Part shown: piece after piece, positions 34,752 through 43,463 of the stretch
How the letters are laid out: each line of letters opens with the position of its first letter
Position numbering within the stretch: the stretch's first letter is position 1
Assembly: GCA_958295915.1 (NCBI GenBank)
Contig: OY282381.1
Span: 3,804,722 to 3,868,721, forward strand
Direction: 5' to 3'
Length of the DNA: 64,000 nt
DNA from: an uncultured Caldilineaceae bacterium
GTDB lineage: Bacteria > Chloroflexota > Anaerolineae > Caldilineales > Caldilineaceae
Program-made: the position numbers and the translations under genes
The notes under the pieces: generated by a model
The model's database searches: none
What the model was told of the DNA's origin: nothing
What the model saw: only the letters and a program-made list of their open reading frames with translations

Positions 34752-37700
34752 TCAGTCATCCAATTGCAAAAGGCCAACGGAAGAGGGTCTGTTTCTTCCC
34801 TCACAAAAATAAAGCGCCTTAAACCTGTCTATTTGTTTTATTTTGTCTATCCATGACCGTTCCTGCCGCGAGCTGGCAACATTCCTGACCAATGCCTTGG
34901 CGTCGGCCTCGGTCAGTCGCAGGACGAGGTAATTGGCAATAGCAGAAAACAGGGAAATATTGAAGTCCTTCGCTTCCTGCGAAGCAAGCACTAGCGATAT
35001 ACCGTACTTGCGGCACTCCTTCGCCATTGTGGGGATGAGTGTCAGTCCCGCGGCGCGGTGCGCTTCGTCAAATATAACGGCGTGGGTAATACGGTCTTGA
35101 ATCCCTCTGCGAAACATATCTTTGTAAAGACCGTAGAAGACGAGCGACGCAAAAGCCTTCTGCAGGTTATCATTCTGCGTCGTGTGAATGCGAATGACGA
35201 TCGGCCGCTCGCTCTCCCAGAGGCTCTCGCGGGATGCCCCGAGATCGAAGAAGCCATAGTCATCCAGCTCCGCCAAACGCGCAAGCAACGTGCGCAGCCC
35301 CCGGTCTGGCTTGGGATCAGCCCGCAGAATCTCCACGAAGCGTTTGAACTCCGGTTCTTGCAAATTCGCCAAGTTTGCGTTCGGATCATCCCATCCCGCC
35401 TCAATGAAGCTATCCTTGATGGCGCTACGGATCCGTTCGCCCTGAACGTCCCCGAGTTCGGGGAAAATCGACATGAAAATGTCTCGCAATGCCCCGGCCA
35501 CATCAAGATACGCGATCCGGGATTCTCGGTTCATAACCCGTAGCGGGTTGAACCCCAAGCCGTGAAAGTCAATGAATCGAACCGATTCGACCAACTGTTC
35601 AAGCCTCTCGTCGATATCCTGATGATAGGAGAAAACGAGCGGACGAATGCCGGCCGCAACCATCTGTCTGCATAGGTTGAGAAGACAGGTGGTCTTACCC
35701 ATTCCGGGCAGCCCCGCCACCACGAGATGGGGATTCCCCCTCGCGGTCAGCGGCCATCGGACTTCGTCGCCTGTGACTGTGTCCATTCCGAGACAGATCG
35801 AAGGCGCCTCATCCACGACGCTTCCTCTGTTCTCGCCAAAACTTTCCCCGCTCTCAGAAGACGCGTCACCCAGGTCGGCTGCTACCTCTTCTGCAGGATC
35901 TCCAGGATCCGATCTGCTATCCGCATCTCGGCTCTCATCCCTCCCCAGCGCTGGAGGGGCCGCTGTTCTCCGCTCTCCTTCTTCAGGGAAACGCGCAATC
36001 GACTCGCGGCCGTCCGAGTCGGGCAGAAGGCCGGGACCAAACAGGAATATCCGCGTATTCCATCCCTGGGGAGAGATTTCCAAGGGATCGGCGCTACCGT
36101 ATTCAGGGCAGAATATCCAGCCGCGGTCCCCCTCTGGCATCTCCGCAAAGGAGTAGTCCCCTCCCTTAGCAATCATGCGGTCTATCTCAGAAACGATGGC
36201 CTCGTGCTGTTCCTTTGGCAAATCATGCCGATACGCTTTGTCCGCGTAGAAGCGCAACACACGCGCCAACTTGGCGCGCCGGATCGCCCGAAAAGAGGAG
36301 CAAACTCCTTCATGCCCAAACCATGTATCCCAACGCTCACGCAGAGATTTTACTTGGTCACGAATCCCGGTAAGCGCTTCCGGCGCTCGCGCGGCGCGGA
36401 GATGCCGACGATATCCCACCTTGATAAAGCGGAAGCTCAGCCCTCTGCGCGGAGCCACTGATACATATATGAGGTCGGGACACGACTCCCTATCGTCCTC
36501 GTTGCCTGCTAAGGGCGACAGCAGATCGCGAATATCGTTAACAGGAATGAGGAAGCCTTGCTCCAGCGACACCCAGCAATCAGTACTCGCTGAAGCCTGC
36601 CGACAATTCGCCTGGCAGGCCGCGAGAGCGACGAGCTCCGCTGTGGCCGCTTTCTGTCCGCTAAGACGAATGGCCAGTTGCCCGCTAAGCGCCTTGAGGC
36701 GCTCCATGAGGAACTCCGCATTGCAGCGACCGCGGACGAGCCCCATCTGATTGAGTGTGCCATCAAGCAAATGGCGCGCATCGTCCAGATTGCTGGTCGA
36801 GGTGATCAACTGGAGGCAACCCAGATCCTCGCGCGCCGGCACGCAATCGATCACATACGCGTCGTAGATGTCCTTGTTGTCCCGGGGTGAATCGAAATAT
36901 TCAATGCCCGCATTGTGGTCTAATGTGATCACCCAATCGCATAGCTGGTGAAGCTTTTTCAGGCTTTGCGCCTTGTCGGGTAAGATTGCCGTTTCCAATG
37001 TTGGTGGCTTCCCCGCGGCGCCTATGTTCCGCGCGACCGCCCGTTGTATGGCATCCTGTAAGCGCGTCAATCGATCGGTGTGTGTTCTGTCTGCTGGATG
37101 CTTTTCGCCTTCTTTTGAAGGTGGAATGGCGCTATGCCATAAGGGGGACGGGCTGTTCGCGTATTCCCTCTCGAAGAAAGAGAGCAAGCCGAACGCATAG
37201 AACGGTCTGGATGTCGTCGTCGTCGTGTCCGCTGTCCTGACCTGAGACGCAAACGTGTCGAAGGCAACGGCCAGATGAGCCGCTGTTTTCGCGTCCTGCC
37301 CGCTCTTGCGCGCCCAGCGCAGCCGAGGCAGGCTGACTCCGCCTGCCAGGCTCAGGGACTCCAGCATCCAGGAATCATCAGACGATACGACGCCTGCGCC
37401 TCTGCGACGTTTTTCCCGCGCATCCGCGATAAACTGTCCGGCGATCCCGCGCTGTTCCGGTGATGGATAAAACTCCAACACGAAAGCTGGCGCTGTCTCT
37501 TGCGGGTCTTCATCCAGGTCTTCCTCGTCTGCTGCGCCGCCGTAGCGCCTATAAACATGGCCAAGCGACCGGGCCATGGTCAGGCCATCGCCGGCCCTGA
37601 GGGCATGGATGTGAAGTAGCCTCGATATATTGTGGCACTCCAGATACTTGACGATCTCATCTCCCAGGACTGTGGCGCTCTGCTTTCCGACCGTCGGCGC

Positions 37701-39770
37701 GGCGTCCGCGCTTTCGCTTTCCCCGATGGCGCGCGCGAGAATCGCCACCGCGGCCTTCGGTTCCTTGTCGCCATCGAGCGCCATGCCCACGGCGTGAAAA
37801 CCGAGTGTATCGGCGAACACGAAGGAACTCTCGCTGTCCAGACCCGGCAGGAAGGCCGGGAACATGGCGCCGTCCAGACCAGACAACTCTTCTCGAACCT
37901 CTTTGGGACTCCTCCCTTGGTCGAATCTTGTATGGAGAACGAGAGTATCGTAGCCCGCATGCCAGGCCACGCGCAGCGGATGACTCGGCAGGACGATTAG
38001 TCCAATCGTCCGACCTGAAAGCGATTGCACCTCAACAGTGTTGACAAGAGCCAGGGATGGCTCACCCTTCTCGAGTAGAGCGCACCAGGCTAACAGATAC
38101 CTCTTGACCGTGTCGAAAGCCCTGGATTTCTCGTCATAGACCTGACCGACGCCGCCACAGGCGGCAAAGCGTTGAGCCATTCTGCGGCTTGCATCTTCAG
38201 CGCGGCCCCACTCTGCAACGGCCTCAGAATGGGCAAAGGGCACAAATTCCGCTGCGCCAGCCCGTGTGCCGGACGCGCGCACTTTGACGCGCCAACGCCC
38301 GATCGACCCATTTTGCTCGGCCCATTGCTTCTCTACCTCCTGAATCAGGGATGGCTGGAAAACCCGGAAGCTCTTGCCGCTCTGTGGTGCGCGTAACAAC
38401 ACGAAACCTTTTGCATCCACGGGGAGAGGGCCCTGGGAAGCAGGGAGATCCGAAACCGTCTCGCGACTATCGAGTTCAATAAGCCCTTCACTGAATGCCC
38501 GCACCGTTTTCCCGCCCCCGACTTGCGGGCGTTCGGGCGGTTCGCCGAAGCGAATCATGAACTCCTCACTCTCTTGCCGTTCGATCGCACTGTCTCCGAC
38601 CACGGAAACCACGGCCTTGGCCGAAATGAGCGCGTCGTCACTCAGCGTCGAGAAGTCGTCATTGTTGAATCTGCACGTCTCCTCCCGCTTGGCCGCGTGG
38701 ATAACCTCCCGTATCGCAAGTTCCTCCTCCATATCAGTGGTGATGACAACACGATACTCTGTCGCGCCTTTCTCCAGGTTCTCCGGCCGCGCCTTCCACT
38801 TGACCATAAGCTGGGAGTAGTCACTCGCCCGCTCGGCCTCGGCAGCCAGGGTCAGAACGGGCGCTTCATCGGGGGTGTCCCCTGCTTCCAATCCCGACCA
38901 CTTGGCGATTTTGCCGGTTCTGTTGCGCCAAGACGAAAGCTCGATGCTCTGGATCGCCTGGGCCGCGCCCTCGCGCCGTAGGACATTGATCCACAGATGC
39001 TTCTTGTCGGAGAGTTCCGCCAACGCGGGCAGAAGCGGCTTTGTGTCAGCCGAACGCAAGAACCGCTCCAGGTCACGGATCTGCTCCTCGGAGAGCTGTA
39101 ACAGCCGCAAGCCTTCGACCCGCCTGGCGGGGGTGAGGCCGGCAACCGACGTTGCCAACAGGCGCTCCACGAATATGCGTGAGTCATCCAACTCGTCTGT
39201 CGCCCCTCTCTCCGCGGATGCCCGTACAGGCCACAGACCAAGAAGATGGAGATAGGCTCCGGGATGCCGTTTGTCCGCCGCGATGCGGCAAAGGAAATCG
39301 AACTCTGTCCACGACGAGACACTGTAGCGACCGCGTCCTCGCGCTTTCCGGATGGCGCGCTCTGCATAGTCCCGGTCTTCCCCGGACAATTGGCGTGTCA
39401 TCTCGCTTTTCACCAATTGCAGGGCCTCCGTAAACAGACTTGCTTCATCCACTTCGCGCGCTGCGCTGTAGATGCCGTCCATCCCCGCGCCAGCTCGCTC
39501 AGTATCTACCAGGAGCAGCGTTGCATCTCTCTTTGTCTCGCGCATCTCAACCGCGCGATCAGCGGTGATGGTACGCGCCTGCGGATCGTCTTCATGCGCA
39601 ACGCACAAAACCTGCCACCCGTGTGGGGCGAAGGAAGCGTCCCCGGCGAGGACATGCGCCACAGCGGGCGCTAGGCAGCGCACAAAGGCCATAGAACCGG
39701 TCTCAGGCTTGCCAAGAATATTCTCGAAGGCCCGCCCCAGGAGACCTGCATGTAGCTTAGTCCATTCCAT
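34752..39770 (-). CDS. Giant HerA-like P-loop ATPase of a candidate defence system (MAD8/DptH-like)
   Basis: This is a 1672-residue protein. The C-terminal quarter is a HerA/FtsK-type motor: Walker A in LVVAGLPGMGKTTCL (~1355), FSYHQDIDERLEQLV, Walker B VIFDEAHRAAG (~1565), then a sensor-like LVLASQEAKDF and RLTEADAKALVRNV. The N-terminal ~1300 residues have no motif I recognise apart from acidic low-complexity near 1290. DptH of phosphorothioate-dependent restriction and MAD8 of the MADS defence system are proteins of this size and layout; homology is inferred, not computed. The ATG lies inside the end of the preceding 600-aa gene (14-nt overlap), so translation is coupled. It is the last gene of the operon that starts at 47500. 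Confidence 0.8.
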   Translation of the reverse strand: MEWTKLHAGLLGRAFENILGKPETGSMAFVRCLAPAVAHVLAGDASFAPHGWQVLCVAHEDDPQARTITADRAVEMRETKRDATLLLVDTERAGAGMDGIYSAAREVDEASLFTEALQLVKSEMTRQLSGEDRDYAERAIRKARGRGRYSVSSWTEFDFLCRIAADKRHPGAYLHLLGLWPVRASAERGATDELDDSRIFVERLLATSVAGLTPARRVEGLRLLQLSEEQIRDLERFLRSADTKPLLPALAELSDKKHLWINVLRREGAAQAIQSIELSSWRNRTGKIAKWSGLEAGDTPDEAPVLTLAAEAERASDYSQLMVKWKARPENLEKGATEYRVVITTDMEEELAIREVIHAAKREETCRFNNDDFSTLSDDALISAKAVVSVVGDSAIERQESEEFMIRFGEPPERPQVGGGKTVRAFSEGLIELDSRETVSDLPASQGPLPVDAKGFVLLRAPQSGKSFRVFQPSLIQEVEKQWAEQNGSIGRWRVKVRASGTRAGAAEFVPFAHSEAVAEWGRAEDASRRMAQRFAACGGVGQVYDEKSRAFDTVKRYLLAWCALLEKGEPSLALVNTVEVQSLSGRTIGLIVLPSHPLRVAWHAGYDTLVLHTRFDQGRSPKEVREELSGLDGAMFPAFLPGLDSESSFVFADTLGFHAVGMALDGDKEPKAAVAILARAIGESESADAAPTVGKQSATVLGDEIVKYLECHNISRLLHIHALRAGDGLTMARSLGHVYRRYGGAADEEDLDEDPQETAPAFVLEFYPSPEQRGIAGQFIADAREKRRRGAGVVSSDDSWMLESLSLAGGVSLPRLRWARKSGQDAKTAAHLAVAFDTFASQVRTADTTTTTSRPFYAFGLLSFFEREYANSPSPLWHSAIPPSKEGEKHPADRTHTDRLTRLQDAIQRAVARNIGAAGKPPTLETAILPDKAQSLKKLHQLCDWVITLDHNAGIEYFDSPRDNKDIYDAYVIDCVPAREDLGCLQLITSTSNLDDARHLLDGTLNQMGLVRGRCNAEFLMERLKALSGQLAIRLSGQKAATAELVALAACQANCRQASASTDCWVSLEQGFLIPVNDIRDLLSPLAGNEDDRESCPDLIYVSVAPRRGLSFRFIKVGYRRHLRAARAPEALTGIRDQVKSLRERWDTWFGHEGVCSSFRAIRRAKLARVLRFYADKAYRHDLPKEQHEAIVSEIDRMIAKGGDYSFAEMPEGDRGWIFCPEYGSADPLEISPQGWNTRIFLFGPGLLPDSDGRESIARFPEEGERRTAAPPALGRDESRDADSRSDPGDPAEEVAADLGDASSESGESFGENRGSVVDEAPSICLGMDTVTGDEVRWPLTARGNPHLVVAGLPGMGKTTCLLNLCRQMVAAGIRPLVFSYHQDIDERLEQLVESVRFIDFHGLGFNPLRVMNRESRIAYLDVAGALRDIFMSIFPELGDVQGERIRSAIKDSFIEAGWDDPNANLANLQEPEFKRFVEILRADPKPDRGLRTLLARLAELDDYGFFDLGASRESLWESERPIVIRIHTTQNDNLQKAFASLVFYGLYKDMFRRGIQDRITHAVIFDEAHRAAGLTLIPTMAKECRKYGISLVLASQEAKDFNISLFSAIANYLVLRLTEADAKALVRNVASSRQERSWIDKIKQIDRFKALYFCEGRNRPSSVGLLQLDD

Positions 39771-41568
39771 CTTCGTTCTCCCTTATCAGCTCAAAGCGCG
39801 GCCGCAGGCGTTTCATGGCTTCGGCGTCGTTGACGCCGACAAGCAGTCCGAGATCGCGCAAGCGCCGCTCCAGAATCGCGCGGTTCGCTTGTAGAAGGTC
39901 ATTGGAAATGTCCATCCCGGGCGGGGCCATATCCACGCTAAAACCATACCGTTCGTGCAGTCTGCCTATGAACTCTTTGAACGAGAACGGTCGCGCGCCG
40001 GGTCTGTTGCCGTTTCGCAGAACGTGGAGATGCACGAGGTAGTCCAGGACCGCATCGCTGAAGACAAGCGCGCGAGTATCCCGGCTCTTCCTCGTCCCGG
40101 CTACCGTGCGCGTGGTTTTGCGCTTCGACGCCAGCCCATGCGGCCGGTCCGCGAGCAACGTCGAGTCGATCATGTTCATCATCTTTTCCCGTCTGGTATT
40201 TGTTCCGAGCAAGGAGGTAAGCGCTTCAGCGAGGCGCCAAACCGGATTGGGCTGGTTATCATTGCGCAACATCTGCGCCGCCTCGGGATACTCGTCCTCC
40301 AGTTTCTCGGCTAGTTCCTCCGCCTGATCGTCCATCCTGTCGCGGATGCGTTGCGCCTGCGAATGCCGACCATGCAGCAGTTCGCCCAGCAGGTTCAGCC
40401 ATGCAGTGGCGTAAGGTCGAGTCGGTATCTCACGCCCCTTGAGCTTGCTGTTGTAGCGTGCCCCGCGATCCAGCAGGCGCAGCCCCATCAGGATGACGGG
40501 CAAGCGTTCGACGCGGCGCATGAAGTCATCCATGGACTGCTCGGCAAGGCTTCTCAGCCGACGGTCAACCCCATTGGAGCAATCCACGAACAGGCAGGCA
40601 GGCTCTTGGTCGCCGCGCGTGCGAATTTCCCCTGTCTTCGCCCACTCGACCAGAATCTCTATCGCGCTCGTAAGAATCGTTGTCATGCCCACCGCCATGC
40701 AGGATTCCAGCAGTTCCACAAAGGCATGGCGGGGGATGATGGCCGCGTAGTCGCGCACAAAGCGGCGCATGTCCTCGGAGAAATGTCGTGCCGCCTTTTC
40801 GGCAATCGGGCGTTGATTCGAAATTCGCCCCCCTGCGCCGCCTCGCAGCTTATCCGGCGCGGCTCTCAGTTGCTGCGCCAGCCGAATCATCAAGAGCTGG
40901 TCCAGGCCGACGCGCGTCCCTTCCTCAAATCGGTCCGCTGTACGGCTGCTCAACTCGCCGCGCTGCGTCACGCCCTGATGGAACGCGCGCAACAGGACGT
41001 TTTGCTCGAAGCCTTTACCAACGGGGAACCACGTGTGCTTCCCGTCATGCTTCTGTTGGACATATTCGCCCTTCTGATCGGCCAGCATCGCCACGATCAT
41101 CTCGGGGACATAGCGCAAGTTTGCCACCTGCTCGGGAAGATCCACCCAGTTCGCCAGATAATGGGCTGGCGCAACGCGCTGAACCTGTGCCTGTCTGCCG
41201 CGCGCGTGCCCGACATTTTCCAGACAGAAGCACAGGAGCAGGTCGCCGAGAATGGCCTGTTCGACCTCGCCCTCAAACCCTGCGAACATGTTGCTCTCTG
41301 CGAGCGTGCGCGCGATTCGTTCTATGGTCGCCGCCTGTTTACGCTGCTTGGGGGTTCCTTCCGTCGAGCCAAAAGTGTTCACAAATTCCCCCTTGCCCCG
41401 GCGCTGGCCGTAGCGGAACATGTAGAACACGGCCGGGAGAACCGCGGAGAGATCGAAATCCTGCACCGAGATTGGCAGGGCCTTGTCATAGTTGCCCGTC
41501 CAGATCTCGCGGGCCATATCGCGAGAAAGCGCATCTTCGACAATGCCGCGGGCCGTTGTGGCCGTCAT
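39757..41568 (-). CDS. ~600-aa candidate defence protein, tandem copy 1 (MAD7-like)
   Basis: About 603 residues from ATG 41568 (MTATTARGIVEDALS). Near-identical to the gene at 41658-43463. It contains DLSAVLPAVFYMFRYGQRRG, long helical regions, LFVDCSNGVDRRLRSLAEQS, a basic stretch (KRKTTRTVAGTRKSRDTR) and a C-terminal winged-helix-like part (ERRLRDLGLLVGVNDAEAMK). I do not recognise a catalytic motif. In MADS and Dpt loci a protein of this size sits between the kinase/ATPase and the giant ATPase, so it may be a bridging or DNA-binding subunit; this is inference. A possible GTG start 12 nt upstream is less likely, because copy 2 begins at the homologous ATG. Confidence 0.75.
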   Translation of the reverse strand: MTATTARGIVEDALSRDMAREIWTGNYDKALPISVQDFDLSAVLPAVFYMFRYGQRRGKGEFVNTFGSTEGTPKQRKQAATIERIARTLAESNMFAGFEGEVEQAILGDLLLCFCLENVGHARGRQAQVQRVAPAHYLANWVDLPEQVANLRYVPEMIVAMLADQKGEYVQQKHDGKHTWFPVGKGFEQNVLLRAFHQGVTQRGELSSRTADRFEEGTRVGLDQLLMIRLAQQLRAAPDKLRGGAGGRISNQRPIAEKAARHFSEDMRRFVRDYAAIIPRHAFVELLESCMAVGMTTILTSAIEILVEWAKTGEIRTRGDQEPACLFVDCSNGVDRRLRSLAEQSMDDFMRRVERLPVILMGLRLLDRGARYNSKLKGREIPTRPYATAWLNLLGELLHGRHSQAQRIRDRMDDQAEELAEKLEDEYPEAAQMLRNDNQPNPVWRLAEALTSLLGTNTRREKMMNMIDSTLLADRPHGLASKRKTTRTVAGTRKSRDTRALVFSDAVLDYLVHLHVLRNGNRPGARPFSFKEFIGRLHERYGFSVDMAPPGMDISNDLLQANRAILERRLRDLGLLVGVNDAEAMKRLRPRFELIRENEDGMD

Positions 41569-41657
41569 TCTTGCCCTCACTTGTGTTCCTCAACTTGTGT
41601 ACTCTGACGAATCCTCAGCGGTTGCTGCGCGCCAGCCCTGGAATTTCGACATGTAGC
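41569..41657 (-). other. Duplication junction: end of the kinase gene and start of the giant ATPase gene
   Basis: Read on the minus strand, this short segment holds ATGGAATGGACTGAGCTACA, a relic of the start of the 1672-aa gene. It runs directly into the last codons of the kinase gene (CAACCGCTGAGGATTCGTC) and then into the start of copy 1. It shows that a ~1.9-kb block, from the kinase 3' end to the ATPase 5' end, was duplicated in tandem. Confidence 0.85.
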
Positions 41658-43463
41658 TCAGTCCATTCCATCTTCGTGCTCCCTTGTCGGCTCAAAGCGC
41701 GGCCGCAGGCGTTTCATGGCTTCGGCGTCGTTGACGCCGACAAGCAGTCCGAGATCGCGCAAGCGCCGCTCCAGAATCGCGCGGTTCGCTTGCAGGAGGT
41801 CATTGGAAATGTCCATCCCGGGCGGGGCCATATCCACGCTAAAACCATACCGTTCGTGCAGTTTGCCTATGAACTCTTTGAACGAGAACGGTCGCGCGCC
41901 GGGTCTGTTGCCGTTTCGCAGGACATGGAGATGCACGAGGTAGTCCAGGACCGCATCGCTGAAGACAAGCGCGCGAGTATCCCGGCTCTTCCTCGTCCCG
42001 GCTACCGTGCGCGTGGTTTTGCGCTTCGACGCCAGCCCATGCGGCCGGTCTGCGAGCAACGTCGAGTCGATCATTGCCATCATATCTCCCCGCCTGGTAT
42101 TTGGTCCTAGCAAGGAGGTAAGCGCTTCAGCGAGACGCCAAACCGGATTGAGCTGGTTGTCCACATTGCGCAACATCTGCGCCGCCTCGGGATACTCGTC
42201 CTCCAGTTTCTCGGCTAGTTCCTCCGCATCATCGTCCATCCTGTCGAGGATGCGTTGCGCCTGCGGGCGCCGATCATGCAGCAGTTCGCCCAGCAGGTTC
42301 AGCCATGCAGTGGCGTAAGGTCGAATCGGTATCTCAAGCCCCTTGAGCTTGCGGTCGCGGCGTGCGCCGCGATCCAGCAGGCGCAGCCCCATCAGGATGA
42401 CGGGCAAGCGTTCGACGCGGCGCATGAAGTCATCCATGGACTGCTCGGCAAGGCTTCTCAGCTGACGGTCAACCCCATTTGAGCAATCCACGAACAGGCA
42501 GGCAGGCTCTTGGTCGCCGCGCGTGCGAATTTCCCCTGTCTTCGCCCACTCGATCAGAATCTCTATCGCGCTCGTGAGAATCGTTGTCATGCCCACCGCC
42601 ATGCAGGATTCCAGTAGTTCCACAAAGGCATGGCGGGGGATGATGGCCGCGTAGTCGCGCACAAAGCGGCGCATGTCCTCGGAGAAATGTCGTGCCGCCT
42701 TTTCGGCAATCGGGCGTTGATTCGAGATTCGCCCCCCTTCGCCGCCTTGCAGCTTACCCGGCGCGGCTCTCAGTTGCTGCGCCAGGCGAATCATCAAGAG
42801 CTGGTCCAGGCCGACGCGCGTCCCTTCCTCAAATCGGTCCGCTGTACGGCTGCCCAATTCACCGCGCCGTTTAACGCCCTGATGGAACGCGCGCAACAGG
42901 ACGTTTTGCTCGAAGCCTTTACCAACGGGGAACCACGTGTGCTTCCCGTCATGCTTCTGTTGGACATATTCGCCCTTCTGATCGGCCAGCATCGCCACGA
43001 TCATCTCGGGAACATAGCGCAAGTCTGCCACCTTCTCGGGAAGATCCACCCAGTTCGCCAGGTAATGGGCTGGCGCAACGCGCTGAACCTGTGCCTGTCT
43101 GCCGCGCGCGTGCCCGACATTTTCCAGACAGAAACACAGGAGCAGGTCGCCGAGGATGGCCTTTTCGACCTCGCCCTCAAACCCTGCGAACATGTTGCTC
43201 TCTGCAAGCGTGCGCGCGATTCGTTCTATGGTCGCCGCCTGTTTACGCTGCTTGGGGGTTCCTTCCGTCGAGCCAAAAGTGTTCACAAATTCCCCCTTGC
43301 CCCGGCGCTGGCTGTAGCGGAACATGTAGAACACGGCCGGGAGAACCGCGGAGAGATCGAAACCACTTACGGTGATCGGCAGGGCCTTGTCATAGTTGCC
43401 TGTCCAGATCTCGCGGGCCATGTTGGGAGAAAGCGCATCTTCGACAATGCCGCGGGCCGTCAT
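41658..43463 (-). CDS. ~600-aa candidate defence protein, tandem copy 2 (MAD7-like)
   Basis: 601 residues, start ATG 43463 with GGAGGG upstream and 4-nt ATGA overlap with the kinase gene stop, so this is the copy in original register with the kinase. It differs from copy 1 at scattered positions (SPNMAREI/SRDMAREI, ITVSGFD/ISVQDFD, GPNTRRGDMMAM/GTNTRREKMMNM, EHEDG/ENEDG). Differences are mostly conservative and both frames are fully open, so both copies may be used. The C-terminal ~130 residues and the central LFVDCSNGVDRQLRS are the most conserved parts. Confidence 0.75.
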   Translation of the reverse strand: MTARGIVEDALSPNMAREIWTGNYDKALPITVSGFDLSAVLPAVFYMFRYSQRRGKGEFVNTFGSTEGTPKQRKQAATIERIARTLAESNMFAGFEGEVEKAILGDLLLCFCLENVGHARGRQAQVQRVAPAHYLANWVDLPEKVADLRYVPEMIVAMLADQKGEYVQQKHDGKHTWFPVGKGFEQNVLLRAFHQGVKRRGELGSRTADRFEEGTRVGLDQLLMIRLAQQLRAAPGKLQGGEGGRISNQRPIAEKAARHFSEDMRRFVRDYAAIIPRHAFVELLESCMAVGMTTILTSAIEILIEWAKTGEIRTRGDQEPACLFVDCSNGVDRQLRSLAEQSMDDFMRRVERLPVILMGLRLLDRGARRDRKLKGLEIPIRPYATAWLNLLGELLHDRRPQAQRILDRMDDDAEELAEKLEDEYPEAAQMLRNVDNQLNPVWRLAEALTSLLGPNTRRGDMMAMIDSTLLADRPHGLASKRKTTRTVAGTRKSRDTRALVFSDAVLDYLVHLHVLRNGNRPGARPFSFKEFIGKLHERYGFSVDMAPPGMDISNDLLQANRAILERRLRDLGLLVGVNDAEAMKRLRPRFEPTREHEDGMD

